Shown here one piece after another: positions 8,346-16,335 of a stretch of 64,000 bases of DNA. The translations under genes and the position numbers were made by a program. Source of the DNA: Paenibacillus oenotherae (GTDB lineage Bacteria > Bacillota > Bacilli > Paenibacillales > Paenibacillaceae). The first letter of the stretch is position 1; each line of letters starts with the position of its first letter. The notes beneath the pieces were generated by a model. That model saw nothing but the letters and a program-made list of their open reading frames with translations, had not been told where the DNA came from and searched no databases. Location of the stretch: positions 62,001 through 126,000 of the forward strand of contig NZ_JAHZIJ010000005.1 in assembly GCF_019443105.1 (NCBI RefSeq), written 5' to 3'.

Positions 8346-8769
8346 GATTCATGTCCTCATACACCAATGGTTCACGGATCGGATAAGAAGGCTGTGTGAC
8401 CACATATTGACAGCCTTTCAGCGAATTCGGAACAATCAGAATTGGCGCTTTCAAGTTGATGTGGGGAACGTCACCGATAATATTCACGATCAAGAAGGGC
8501 ACTACATCGTCGGGCTTGTTGGCTTCAAGCATTAAAACTGTCTCTTGAGCAAGCTCAAACGCATAGTTACTCTTCGCCCTTGCTGCCGGGATCAGAATAA
8601 AACTGACTTCTTCCGATAAAGCATGCAAGACGAAGAAATCCGTATCTGCAAATGGAACCAGCGCATATTGATCGATATTCGAAAATCCGACTATGCCTTG
8701 CGGGAATTCATACAGCTGTTCCTTACTGACCGTCAATTCCCCATATCTTGTACTATCAATCGTTATCAT
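8332..8769 (-). CDS. fliW: Flagellar assembly factor FliW
   Basis: A 145-residue FliW, the CsrA antagonist that also binds flagellin. This makes a switch: free flagellin titrates FliW, CsrA then represses hag. Family segments include YEFPQGIVGFSNIDQYALVPF and VVPFLIVNIIGDVPHINLKAPILIVPN. The ATG at 8769 is chosen over a GTG eight codons upstream, because AGGAG lies just before the ATG and none precedes the GTG. csrA overlaps its end, preserving the fliW-csrA pair seen across Bacillales. Confidence 0.95.
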   Translation of the reverse strand: MITIDSTRYGELTVSKEQLYEFPQGIVGFSNIDQYALVPFADTDFFVLHALSEEVSFILIPAARAKSNYAFELAQETVLMLEANKPDDVVPFLIVNIIGDVPHINLKAPILIVPNSLKGCQYVVTQPSYPIREPLVYEDMNHAGT

Positions 8770-8797
8770 AGCTCTCCTATACGACCTTTCCACGCAG

Positions 8798-9331
8798 TTA
8801 TATGCGTTGGTCTATAAACACACTTGGAGTGTTTTGCAATGGTTTCAAGCTCACGCTTGGACGACTTTCAATCGGATCCACGTTCGGCTTCTGCGGCTCG
8901 ATGCGAATATCCGGCTTATAAATCGTTACCGAAAACTTTGGCATGGTATCTGGCATAAGCACTAGTCTGGTTTCAACTTCTCTATTTCGATGGAATTTAT
9001 CGACACCAAGTCTTCCGAATACATTATCCTCACCGGACGTTACGCTTCGTGCTACCTGGTCGCCATCCCTGGCTATCTGAGCAATAGTCTCAAAGGATTG
9101 GCCCACTTCACGAGCCCACGTATTCCGCATATAGCTCATTAGATTCTCCAGCCCAATGCTGTCCCAAACCGGCTGCCAATCGACCTCTATATCAGGATTT
9201 CGAGTCGTAATCGACATTTCCGCGGCATTATATCTCGCATTGACATCAGGCTGTACTCGGGCGATGTGCATATCCTGCAACGGAACATATACACTGCCCG
9301 TGGAAACTGAAACATGTGATGGAATCGTCAT
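8798..9331 (-). CDS. DUF6470 family protein (YviE-like)
   Basis: A 177-residue protein matching the DUF6470/YviE group by position (between flgL and fliW, as yviE in Bacillus subtilis) and by composition. It has a central segment around YNAAEMSITTRNPDIEVDW and a helix rich in Q and A (EVGQSFETIAQIARDGDQVA). Function is unknown. No membrane segment is visible. The N-terminus starts with a beta-rich SVSTGSVYVP stretch. GAGGG lies 7 bases ahead of the ATG. A link to flagellar assembly is inferred from conserved order only. Confidence 0.8.
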   Translation of the reverse strand: MTIPSHVSVSTGSVYVPLQDMHIARVQPDVNARYNAAEMSITTRNPDIEVDWQPVWDSIGLENLMSYMRNTWAREVGQSFETIAQIARDGDQVARSVTSGEDNVFGRLGVDKFHRNREVETRLVLMPDTMPKFSVTIYKPDIRIEPQKPNVDPIESRPSVSLKPLQNTPSVFIDQRI

Positions 9332-9355
9332 ATACAGTCCCTCATCATTCCGACT

Positions 9356-10246
9356 TTATCGGATAAAGTCAATTAGCGAAACCTGCATGATTCGCGCACC
9401 AGTAGAGAGCGCTGCTTGAAGTACGTTCTCTTTAAGCTTCAGTTCCGTGATCGCTTCCGTCATATCGACGTCCCCAACTTCAGATCGGAGCTCCTTTAAT
9501 CCAATCTGTTCATCAAGCAGATGATTCTCCACAAGATCGAAGCGATTCATACGTGCACCGATCTCAGCCCACGACAACGACAGCCGATTTGAGGTGTCAT
9601 CTATTAATTTCAAGTCTTGAAGAAGGAGGTTCTGATCGTTATTGTCCAGATGTGTCGCGATATCTTTCAGCACCTTGAACATATTGTCCGCCGCTCCAGC
9701 AGCACCGAATATCTTCTCCCCTGTAATGCTGACAGGAACAGTAACGGAAGCACTGACACTGAGATAGTAAACACCAGGATCGGTTTGCTCTGTTTCCGCA
9801 CCTGCGACCGTATAGGGCGGTATATCTGTCTTCTGACCATTGAACAAATATCTGCCGCTATAATCACTATTGCCAATCGTAACAAGCTGTTCTCTGAGCT
9901 GTCTCATCTCTGAGGCAATTTGCACCCTGGCATCCGCTGGCACCGTTCCGGTCGAAGCCTGCTGGGTCAGCACTCTAGCCCGCTTCAATATATCTGAAGT
10001 TTGCTGCATAAGCGAATCCATGGTGCGAAGCCAGCCGCTTCCAGTCCTCGCATTCTCGAGAAACTCGTCCGTTCTGTTCAACTCGCTATTATATCTCATC
10101 AGATATCCAATACCGACAGGATCATCGCCAGGACGGTGGATTCGCTGGCCTGTTGCAAGCTTATCCTGCCATTCGGTTATGTTTGAATTCGTATTTCTTA
10201 AATTCTTCATCAGTTGAATGTTCTGCATCATTCCCGTAACGCGCAT
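9356..10246 (-). CDS. flgL: Flagellar hook-filament junction protein FlgL (HAP3)
   Basis: A 296-residue hook-associated protein 3. The flagellin-like N-terminal helix is MRVTGMMQNIQLMKNLRNTN, then KLATGQRIHRPGDDPVGIGYLMRY. The C-terminal helix carries DVDMTEAITELKLKENVLQAAL. FlgL connects the hook (through FlgK) to the filament. The ATG has an AGGAGG site 6 bases upstream. It follows flgK by 11 bases in the order flgM-flgN-flgK-flgL. Confidence 0.96.
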   Translation of the reverse strand: MRVTGMMQNIQLMKNLRNTNSNITEWQDKLATGQRIHRPGDDPVGIGYLMRYNSELNRTDEFLENARTGSGWLRTMDSLMQQTSDILKRARVLTQQASTGTVPADARVQIASEMRQLREQLVTIGNSDYSGRYLFNGQKTDIPPYTVAGAETEQTDPGVYYLSVSASVTVPVSITGEKIFGAAGAADNMFKVLKDIATHLDNNDQNLLLQDLKLIDDTSNRLSLSWAEIGARMNRFDLVENHLLDEQIGLKELRSEVGDVDMTEAITELKLKENVLQAALSTGARIMQVSLIDFIR

Positions 10247-10257
10247 GAATTATCCTC

Positions 10258-11838
10258 CTATCTGCCAACAAGGCCCATTTGATTAATAATACGATCCAGC
10301 ATTTCATCTACTGTGGTCATATTGCGAGCAGCCGCATTATAAGCATGTTGGAATTTAATCATGTCTGACATTTCTTCATCCAAGGAAACACCACTTACCG
10401 ATTGACGGCGCATGGCGACTGAATCGGTCAAATCCTGCTGATTCTTCATATTCCTGGTCGCATTCGAGGCCCGTATTCCAAGATCACCAGTAAGTGCCCG
10501 GAAATAGTCATCGGTCGTTCCACTGGAGAGCGAAGTCATACTAGCAGGAAAATTAAACACCTTATCCCTCAATCCCCCGAGTGCATGAGCGATATCACTG
10601 TTGCCTTTTATCGTAATCTTCGTTCCTGATCCATTAACCTCATATTTGCCTGAAGCAGCGACCTTGCTGGTATCCTGCACAATATCAGGGTTAACGCGAA
10701 TATTAGCTATATTGAAAGTTGAGCTTCCATCGGATGTAATAAAGAATGGAATGCCTGATTGCGCAGGATCGGACAAACTATACCCGAGCTCATGCAGTCC
10801 GTTAAATCCGTTAACCTGCAGCTCAACCGCGCTTTTGATCTTAGAGCCTGCTGCGATGGTCGCTCCCGCAGGTATAACGGTTCCATCCTCCAAAGTGACG
10901 GCATTCAGTGCTGTAATATTGGCATTCGGAATGTAGCCATTCTCCAACTTCACTGTTACTTGTCCATTCACCAACGTGTTTACCATCGCATTGAGCTGAT
11001 CCTTCACCTTGGTAACTTCAGCCTGCGAAGCGATATAACCAGCCAACTCGCCTGCTGTAGCAGCAGCCGCATTGCCGGCCGTGAGGGCAGTGACCGTCGT
11101 CCCATCCACTACCTGCACCCCAGCGGAGATCACATTCACCATACCATCTACTGATTCAGCAAACGTTACATCTGAAATTAAGGAAAGCTTGTCGAGAAGC
11201 ACATCGCGCTGGTCGCGGTAATCGTTGGCATTGTCGCCAACCGCCTCGGTCTTCCGGATAATCTCGTTTAGTTGGGCAATATTCTCAATATATCCATTTG
11301 CCTCAACAACCTTCTTATCGATATTGGAGGTAATATCACTGGTTACTGTACTAAGCGATGTATCCATATATTTCAATGTATCCGCAAGATTGACTGCCGA
11401 TCCGATCAAATCAATACGCGCACTAAGCAAAGCCGGGTCACGATTCAACACTTCAAGAGAATTCCAGAACTTGTCCATAACAGCACGCAATCCACTGTTG
11501 GAAGGCTCATTAATAATCTTCTCGATGGATTGCAGCGTCTGATCCTGAACTTTCCAAGTGCCAAGTCCTTGATTCTCCCTGCGATACTGCAGATCCAGAA
11601 ACGAGTCGCGCACGCGCTCGATGCTCTCATACTGTACTCCTGTGCCAAGCTGCCCTGGAGCATTGCTTCTCATTAATCCCGGGGCTTCAATCGGACGTGT
11701 TGCCGTGAGGTTCACTCTTTGCCGTGTATAGCCCTCGGTCGAAGCATTCGCGATATTATGCCCAAGCGTCTGCATCGCTACATTCTGAGTTAGTATGGCG
11801 CGTTTACTAGTTTCCAGTCCGTGAAATGTTGATCTCAT
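10258..11838 (-). CDS. flgK: Flagellar hook-associated protein FlgK (HAP1)
   Basis: A 526-residue HAP1. The N-terminal rod/hook-family segment includes MQTLGHNIANASTEGYTRQ, and the C-terminal helix has FQHAYNAAARNMTTVDEMLD. The protein forms the first hook-filament junction layer. The central region (about residues 215-480) is variable and alanine/threonine rich, as usual. AGGAGG precedes the ATG. Neighbouring flgN encodes its likely export chaperone. Confidence 0.96.
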   Translation of the reverse strand: MRSTFHGLETSKRAILTQNVAMQTLGHNIANASTEGYTRQRVNLTATRPIEAPGLMRSNAPGQLGTGVQYESIERVRDSFLDLQYRRENQGLGTWKVQDQTLQSIEKIINEPSNSGLRAVMDKFWNSLEVLNRDPALLSARIDLIGSAVNLADTLKYMDTSLSTVTSDITSNIDKKVVEANGYIENIAQLNEIIRKTEAVGDNANDYRDQRDVLLDKLSLISDVTFAESVDGMVNVISAGVQVVDGTTVTALTAGNAAAATAGELAGYIASQAEVTKVKDQLNAMVNTLVNGQVTVKLENGYIPNANITALNAVTLEDGTVIPAGATIAAGSKIKSAVELQVNGFNGLHELGYSLSDPAQSGIPFFITSDGSSTFNIANIRVNPDIVQDTSKVAASGKYEVNGSGTKITIKGNSDIAHALGGLRDKVFNFPASMTSLSSGTTDDYFRALTGDLGIRASNATRNMKNQQDLTDSVAMRRQSVSGVSLDEEMSDMIKFQHAYNAAARNMTTVDEMLDRIINQMGLVGR

Positions 11839-11855
11839 CCTTCAACCTCCTGCGC

Positions 11856-12356
11856 TTAGGCGCGCGTATCGAATAATCCATTGCGGTTTTGTTTGCCATT
11901 GTGCATCGCCGGATTCTGGTAGGTAACCTCTTCTGTTGGAGAGCCTACAAGCAGATCCAGCGAAAATTCCAGAAGTGCTACCGATTGCTGAATAAGATGC
12001 TGGTTCAGTTCATTAAGCGGTTTAAGCGCTGCTACGATCTCGGTCAGCTTGCCTTGAATCCCGCCCAGCTCCTGCTTGTCCTCCACCGAGAACAGCATCC
12101 GGCTGATCTCGGTTAGCGTAATGTACAGCTTGGGCCGGACACCCATCTCCCGCTGCAGCTCAATAAGCGTCTGCCGCCGAACTGTCTCATTCTCTGAAAT
12201 TTGCTTTAAGACCTTGGATTCTTTCGCAATCGTCGCTGTCAGGTCGTTAATCTGATTCTTCACAACCTGGTCTTTCTTCACAAGTCCAAGCTCATAGAGC
12301 TCCGTATAGAGCAAATGCAATTGTTCAAGCGTCTCCATTAACTGACGAAATGACAC
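11856..12356 (-). CDS. flgN: FlgN family chaperone for FlgK/FlgL
   Basis: A helical protein of 166 residues with a heptad-like pattern (TLEQLHLLYTELYELG, later ALKPLNELNQHLIQQSVALLEFSLDLL). It matches FlgN by size, helicity and its place between flgM and flgK. FlgN keeps the HAP proteins unfolded for export. I start at the GTG at 12356, because AGGGTGA lies 5 bases upstream. A GTG three codons earlier (12365) is possible but has a poorer site. Confidence 0.88.
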   Translation of the reverse strand: MSFRQLMETLEQLHLLYTELYELGLVKKDQVVKNQINDLTATIAKESKVLKQISENETVRRQTLIELQREMGVRPKLYITLTEISRMLFSVEDKQELGGIQGKLTEIVAALKPLNELNQHLIQQSVALLEFSLDLLVGSPTEEVTYQNPAMHNGKQNRNGLFDTRA

Positions 12357-12383
12357 GCGAATCACCCTACTCTGCTGTATTAT

Positions 12384-12647
12384 CTATTTGATGAACGGCC
12401 AAATCTTCTCTGCGATCTTCCCTGAATCAACATGGTAGCTTCCCGTTCTGACTGATTCCTTCAAATCCTCTATCCGCTTGCTAAGCTCCGCGTTGCTCGC
12501 ACGGCTGTAGCTGAGCATCTCCTGAGCTTCCGCCGAAATTTGCACTTCGTCGGTTTGCCGCTTGCGGCCCATGCCTCCGGCGCGCTGTTCGTTCTGCTTC
12601 TGATAGGGGTTCACCCCGCCAATTCGTTGCGTTTCATTAATTTTCAT
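12384..12647 (-). CDS. flgM: Anti-sigma factor FlgM
   Basis: An 87-residue FlgM, the anti-sigma factor that holds sigma-D until the hook is complete. The N-terminal MKINETQRIGGVNPYQKQ and the region from DEVQISAEAQEML to SGKIAEKIWPFI are typical. The ATG at 12647 has GGAGGG seven bases upstream; upstream in-frame codons overlap the terminator and are not coding. A weak sigma-D promoter overlaps the hairpin in front of the gene, in line with the autoregulated promoter known upstream of flgM in Bacillus subtilis. Confidence 0.94.
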   Translation of the reverse strand: MKINETQRIGGVNPYQKQNEQRAGGMGRKRQTDEVQISAEAQEMLSYSRASNAELSKRIEDLKESVRTGSYHVDSGKIAEKIWPFIK

Positions 12648-12677
12648 TGTTAATCCCTCCACGGTCCGACACCAATT

Positions 12678-12714
12678 AAAAAAGCCGATTACTCTGTATA
12701 AGAGTATTATCGGC
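12678..12714 (-). terminator. Hairpin with T run between yvyF and flgM
   Basis: On the minus strand a 12-bp stem (GCCGAT and TACTCT arms, with an AA bulge) is followed by six Ts. It would end or reduce transcription coming from comF-yvyF before flgM. Confidence 0.75.
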
Positions 12715-12732
12715 ACTTTTGTATAAAAATTA
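12707..12732 (-). promoter_or_regulatory. Weak sigma-D promoter candidate for flgM
   Basis: GCCGATAA, identical to the hag -10, occurs 14 bases after TAAT (three of four -35 bases) on the minus strand, 60 bases ahead of flgM. The -10 forms part of the terminator stem, so the same bases may serve both roles. Confidence 0.4.
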
Positions 12733-12751
12733 ATAGAAATAATAATACGTC

Positions 12752-13171
12752 TTAGTTGCGATCGCGCAAACGATCCATAATCCGATATGCTGCCCCTGCT
12801 GAGGACGGCGGTTTTTCCGATTCATCCGCACCCTTGGAGCCCGGAGACTTGTTAATATCATGCACCAAACGCGATCTGCAGTTGATGCACATCGTGTTCT
12901 CCCGGATCAGTGTGCCGCAAACTTCACACGGATAGGCCAGGTTAGGCACCCCGATCAAAGAAATCCGTCCTTCGCGGATGAACTTCGTTATTTGTTTAAT
13001 TGAGACCGAGGTCTCTTCAGATACCTCATGTATGCTTGCTCCCTTATGCTTGCGCAAGTATTCGGAACAAAGCCGGTATTCTTCATCGATATCTTTAATA
13101 CAAGCCGGACAGACATCACGGAAATTTGTAGCATACAGCTTTCCGCAACGCGGACAGTTATCGAGACCCAT
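12752..13171 (-). CDS. yvyF: TIGR03826 flagellar-region zinc-finger protein (YvyF)
   Basis: A 139-residue protein with two cysteine pairs near the N-terminus (CPRCGK, CPACIKD) and two more at CEVCGTLI/CINCRSRLV. These suggest two zinc ribbons flanking a helix-turn-helix-like stretch (SIHEVSEETSVSIKQITKFIREGRI). Bacillus subtilis YvyF sits at the same place between comFC and flgM and has been linked to flagellar gene control, but the mechanism is not established. The ATG follows GGAGGGGGG. The C-terminal 25 residues are polar and probably disordered. Confidence 0.88.
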   Translation of the reverse strand: MGLDNCPRCGKLYATNFRDVCPACIKDIDEEYRLCSEYLRKHKGASIHEVSEETSVSIKQITKFIREGRISLIGVPNLAYPCEVCGTLIRENTMCINCRSRLVHDINKSPGSKGADESEKPPSSAGAAYRIMDRLRDRN

Positions 13172-13276
13172 GTCCTATTGCCCCCCTCCAGTGCAACATA
13201 ATAAGATATTGCCTCTATTTTAACTGATTAAACGACAGATTTCATCCTATTTTTTTACTTTGCTGCAATCGATTCG

Positions 13277-14083
13277 CTAGGAACGGGCTAAAGTTATCGA
13301 ATAAATCTCGGCGGGGATGGCGGACCCGTGCTTCTTTAATTCTTCTCTTATCGCTTCGGCACAAGCACTCACCGTGCTGCCTGTCGTATAGATATCGTCT
13401 ACAATAAGCAGCCGCAGCCTCCTCCCAGGATTAAGATCAAACAGTTGCAATGCGGCGGTCTCTTCTGCAGCAAAAAGCCCCCTTGAGTCGGTTAGCCGCT
13501 CTGCGCGCGTCTTGAAGCTTTGTTTTCCGCTGTGCCGCGTCCGGCGAAGTATGTCGAGCAAAGGTATGGCATCATGCTGCGCGATATATCCGGCCAGCCT
13601 TTCTGATTGATTAAAGCCGCGCTCCTGTAGCCGCTGCTGACTTACCGGAACCGGTATGACAGCATCTATGCGAAAGCGCTCTTGACGATTGTCCATCTCT
13701 TGAAGCAGTCTCTTGTACGCGGTCAGCAGCATATCGCCAAGCACCGGCTCAAGCCCTTCATGCCCGCGGTATTTATAGAGCGCGAGCCATTGTCTGATGG
13801 TGTCGTTGTATCGCACAGCACTGCGGTTGCAAATAAAAGCTGCGACATGCCGCCGCGCACAATCTCCACAGCTGTCCGGGCGGCCGCATACCGCGCAATG
13901 AATGCGAACAATCCAGGGGATGGAATCCCGGCATTCCCTGCACAGCAAGGGGATTGAAGCTGCAGCAAAATGATCCTTCCTTCCGCATTGAAGGCAAGTA
14001 TAGGCAGAAGGCCGCAGCAGCGCTGCAAGGCTTTCTGCTGCCCTGGGGATGGATCGCCAGACTTTGTTCCATAGCGCCAGCAT
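13277..14083 (-). CDS. comFC: ComF family protein (ComFC-like phosphoribosyltransferase fold)
   Basis: A 268-residue competence protein. The N-terminal zinc ribbon (CLQCGRKD, CRECRDS, CAVCGRPDSCGDC) precedes a phosphoribosyltransferase domain with PRPP loop LLIVDDIYTTGSTV near the C-terminus and the ERGFNQSERLA motif. ComFC is needed for transformation, probably in single-stranded DNA processing after uptake. The ATG at 14083 has AAGGGAGG 13 bases upstream, rather long; a GTG at 14107 overlaps the comFA stop codon but lacks a site, so the start is uncertain by 8 codons. No comFB lies between comFA and comFC. Confidence 0.88.
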   Translation of the reverse strand: MLALWNKVWRSIPRAAESLAALLRPSAYTCLQCGRKDHFAAASIPLLCRECRDSIPWIVRIHCAVCGRPDSCGDCARRHVAAFICNRSAVRYNDTIRQWLALYKYRGHEGLEPVLGDMLLTAYKRLLQEMDNRQERFRIDAVIPVPVSQQRLQERGFNQSERLAGYIAQHDAIPLLDILRRTRHSGKQSFKTRAERLTDSRGLFAAEETAALQLFDLNPGRRLRLLIVDDIYTTGSTVSACAEAIREELKKHGSAIPAEIYSITLARS

Positions 14084-14103
14084 GGAGTACGCTTGTCCTC
14101 CCT

Positions 14104-16161
14104 TCACTTTTCGATTGGCAGCTTCGCAGGCTGCATTCCCTTGGGGAGCAAATAGCCGCTGCGCTGCGCCAGCTTGTTCATGCCGCGAATCTGCCGGATT
14201 GCGGATTGCTGGGAGCGGCTGTAGGCAGGCGCGCAGAAGTAAACACGGCCTGCCGGGTCTTCCTTGGATCTTCCGGCTCGTCCAGCCATCTGCACGAGGG
14301 ATGCTTCATCAAACAGCCTGCCGTCTGCATCCAGAATGAACACATCACTTCTGGGCACTGTCACTCCACGCTCCAGAATCGTTGTGGTTACCAATAATCG
14401 AATGCTCCGCTCGCGGAATCGAACCACCTTCTCTGATCGCTCCGGATCCTTGGATGAGGTGCCGTCTATCGAAATATGAGGAAAAGCCGAGCGCAATCGC
14501 TGTACCAGCGGCCCCACATGACGGATTTGCTGTACGAACATAAATAGCTGAGCTCCCCGATCGATAGACTGCTTCAACGGCTGGACGAGCCTTCGAGGCA
14601 GCTTGCTAAGCTGCAGCAGCTGCATGACAGCAGGAATCCGAATCCGAACCGGAACCGGAAGCGGATATCGATGAAACCGGACAGGTACCCGGACATGCGC
14701 AAGACGCCGCTGATCGGCCGCTCTTCTGAGCTCTGCCGGAGGGGTGGCCGACAGCAGAATCGTGCAGCCTCCTGAGGCACAGACATGATACGCCGCATAG
14801 TGAAGCATCGGATCGTTGTGATAGGGGTACGCATCCAGTTCATCGATAACAACCAGATCATACGCCTCCCTGAAGCGAAAAAGCTGATGGGTTGTCGCCA
14901 ATGTTATCTCCCCGCTTTCCCAGCGCTGGGAACTGCCGCCATAGAGTGTCACAACCTTCGCCCGGGGAAATGCGCGGCGTATTCTCGGATCAAGCTCCAG
15001 CACGACATCACGCCGCGGGGTTGCAACGAGAGCGCGCCCTCCCCTCTCCAGGCAGGCCTCTAATAGCGGAAAGATCATCTCTGTCTTGCCTGCTCCTGTT
15101 ACTGCCCATAGCAGAAATTGGCGCCTGGCGGAGTCTAGCGTATCCGGAGCAGCGCTGCGCCTCTCCCCTGCACCCCATAGGGACTTGCATAATCTGCCCC
15201 AGAAGCTCTTCTGCTTCGTTGGATACCCGCCTTCGATGTATTGCAGCGCGGCCGCAGCGGCAGCCGCTTGAGCAGGACTGAGCTGCCAGCGGTCAAGCCG
15301 CTCGCTGCAGCTGCCGGATGCGGGAGCTGCTTGCTGCAGCGGAGCAGCCCTGTGTGCCGGCATGCCGAGGATGAGCAGCCCGCACTCGCGGCTGCGGCCC
15401 ATGGTGAGGCATGCCTCGCAGTAGTTGCACATGCGCCCGCATATGGCGCATGGTGTGCGGCGCATGCGCGCCTCGCCGCTGCCGCAGCGCTGGCAGCGCA
15501 GCAGCCGGCGCGACCCCGCGCGCTGCGCCAGCGGCCACCGCAGCAGCCGGGGCTGCGGTTGCGGGGCTACCGCGCCGCCCAGGCGCAGCTGGCCGAGCAG
15601 CGCGGCCAGCTGGAGCGCGGGCGCTGCCGCGCGCCAAGGGGCCTGCGCTGCGCCAGCGGCAGGCCCGGCCGCGTCCGCGGCCGCAAGCAGGGCGAGCGCT
15701 TCGCTGCCTAGCAGCGCTCGTCCCTGCAGGAGCGCAGCGGCGCGGCGGGCCCGCGCCGCCAGCGCTCGCGCATCCTCGCGGTCCACGCCGCGCTCGGACG
15801 CGCCGCGTACAAGCTCAGCACGCGCCACAGGCGCTCGCTGAGCCGCCGCCCCTCCGCCAGCATCCGCCACCCAAGCGTCGCTGACTAATCGTTCAAGAGC
15901 AGCTCGAACCGCCGCCTCATCTGGCGGTTCATTGTCCCCTGCCGGCCATTGCCCGGCAACTGCCGCTGCAATTCCCAGCGGCAGCAGCTCCGGCCACAGC
16001 AATAAGCCCTCCGCAAGCGGCGAAGGCTGCTGCCGGAAAATCCGTTCGGCCTCGCCGCGATACTGCGCATCCAGCCAATAGGCTTGATCCACCTCCGGCG
16101 CAATGGACCACATGGCCTTCGATCCTGCCGATAACAGCACAACATATAGAGCAACCCTCAA
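14104..16161 (-). CDS. comFA: ComFA-like DEAD-type DNA translocase/helicase with extended N-terminus
   Basis: A 685-residue protein, longer than the 463 residues of Bacillus subtilis ComFA. The C-terminal 400 residues carry the helicase motifs: AVTGAGKTEM (Walker A), VVIDELDAY (DEAD variant), LLSATPP and LVTTTILERGVTVP. Cysteine pairs CQRCGS, CAICGRMCNYCEAC form the zinc module needed in ComFA. Upstream of it, about 220 residues are mostly alanine and arginine rich and encoded by very GC-rich DNA (about 15440-15880). The start is a TTG at 16161 after GGGAGGGGG; an upstream TTG would lie in a terminator. ComFA probably powers inward DNA movement across the membrane. Confidence 0.9.
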   Translation of the reverse strand: MRVALYVVLLSAGSKAMWSIAPEVDQAYWLDAQYRGEAERIFRQQPSPLAEGLLLWPELLPLGIAAAVAGQWPAGDNEPPDEAAVRAALERLVSDAWVADAGGGAAAQRAPVARAELVRGASERGVDREDARALAARARRAAALLQGRALLGSEALALLAAADAAGPAAGAAQAPWRAAAPALQLAALLGQLRLGGAVAPQPQPRLLRWPLAQRAGSRRLLRCQRCGSGEARMRRTPCAICGRMCNYCEACLTMGRSRECGLLILGMPAHRAAPLQQAAPASGSCSERLDRWQLSPAQAAAAAAALQYIEGGYPTKQKSFWGRLCKSLWGAGERRSAAPDTLDSARRQFLLWAVTGAGKTEMIFPLLEACLERGGRALVATPRRDVVLELDPRIRRAFPRAKVVTLYGGSSQRWESGEITLATTHQLFRFREAYDLVVIDELDAYPYHNDPMLHYAAYHVCASGGCTILLSATPPAELRRAADQRRLAHVRVPVRFHRYPLPVPVRIRIPAVMQLLQLSKLPRRLVQPLKQSIDRGAQLFMFVQQIRHVGPLVQRLRSAFPHISIDGTSSKDPERSEKVVRFRERSIRLLVTTTILERGVTVPRSDVFILDADGRLFDEASLVQMAGRAGRSKEDPAGRVYFCAPAYSRSQQSAIRQIRGMNKLAQRSGYLLPKGMQPAKLPIEK

Positions 16162-16182
16162 TCTCTCATCCCCCTCCCTACA

Positions 16183-16226
16183 AAACAAAAACACCCGCAA
16201 GCTGCCTTAGACAGCCATACGGGTGT
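16183..16226 (-). terminator. Intrinsic terminator just ahead of comFA
   Basis: ACACCCG and CGGGTGT arms flank an inner 4-bp stem, followed by TTTTTGTTTTG on the minus strand. It ends 22 bases before the comFA start. The stop codon of a 34-codon ORF (16207-16311) lies in its loop. Confidence 0.8.
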
Positions 16227-16311
16227 GCTTCACTCGTCGATGGATACAATTAATGTGATTATAACCTGACCTCCCGGGTTTAGCAATTCCTTCAGCTCTC
16301 TTAGCTGGCAT
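16207..16311 (-). CDS. Unannotated 34-residue basic ORF ahead of comFA
   Basis: ATG at 16311 follows AAGGGGGGAGAT, a strong purine-rich ribosome binding site. The peptide begins MPAKRAEGIAKPGRSGY and ends HTRMAV. It has about nine basic residues against one acidic residue. Its TAA falls in the loop of the terminator at 16183-16226. It may be a true small basic protein, or a leader ORF whose translation alters terminator folding before comFA. I know of no homologue. Confidence 0.4.
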   Translation of the reverse strand: MPAKRAEGIAKPGRSGYNHINCIHRRVKHTRMAV

Positions 16312-16335
16312 ATCTCCCCCCTTGCAAAGCTTCTC

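Noticed and set aside
15241-15884. Long overlapping ORFs in both directions within comFA
   Set aside because: They reflect the GC-rich alanine region, where stop codons are rare in every frame.
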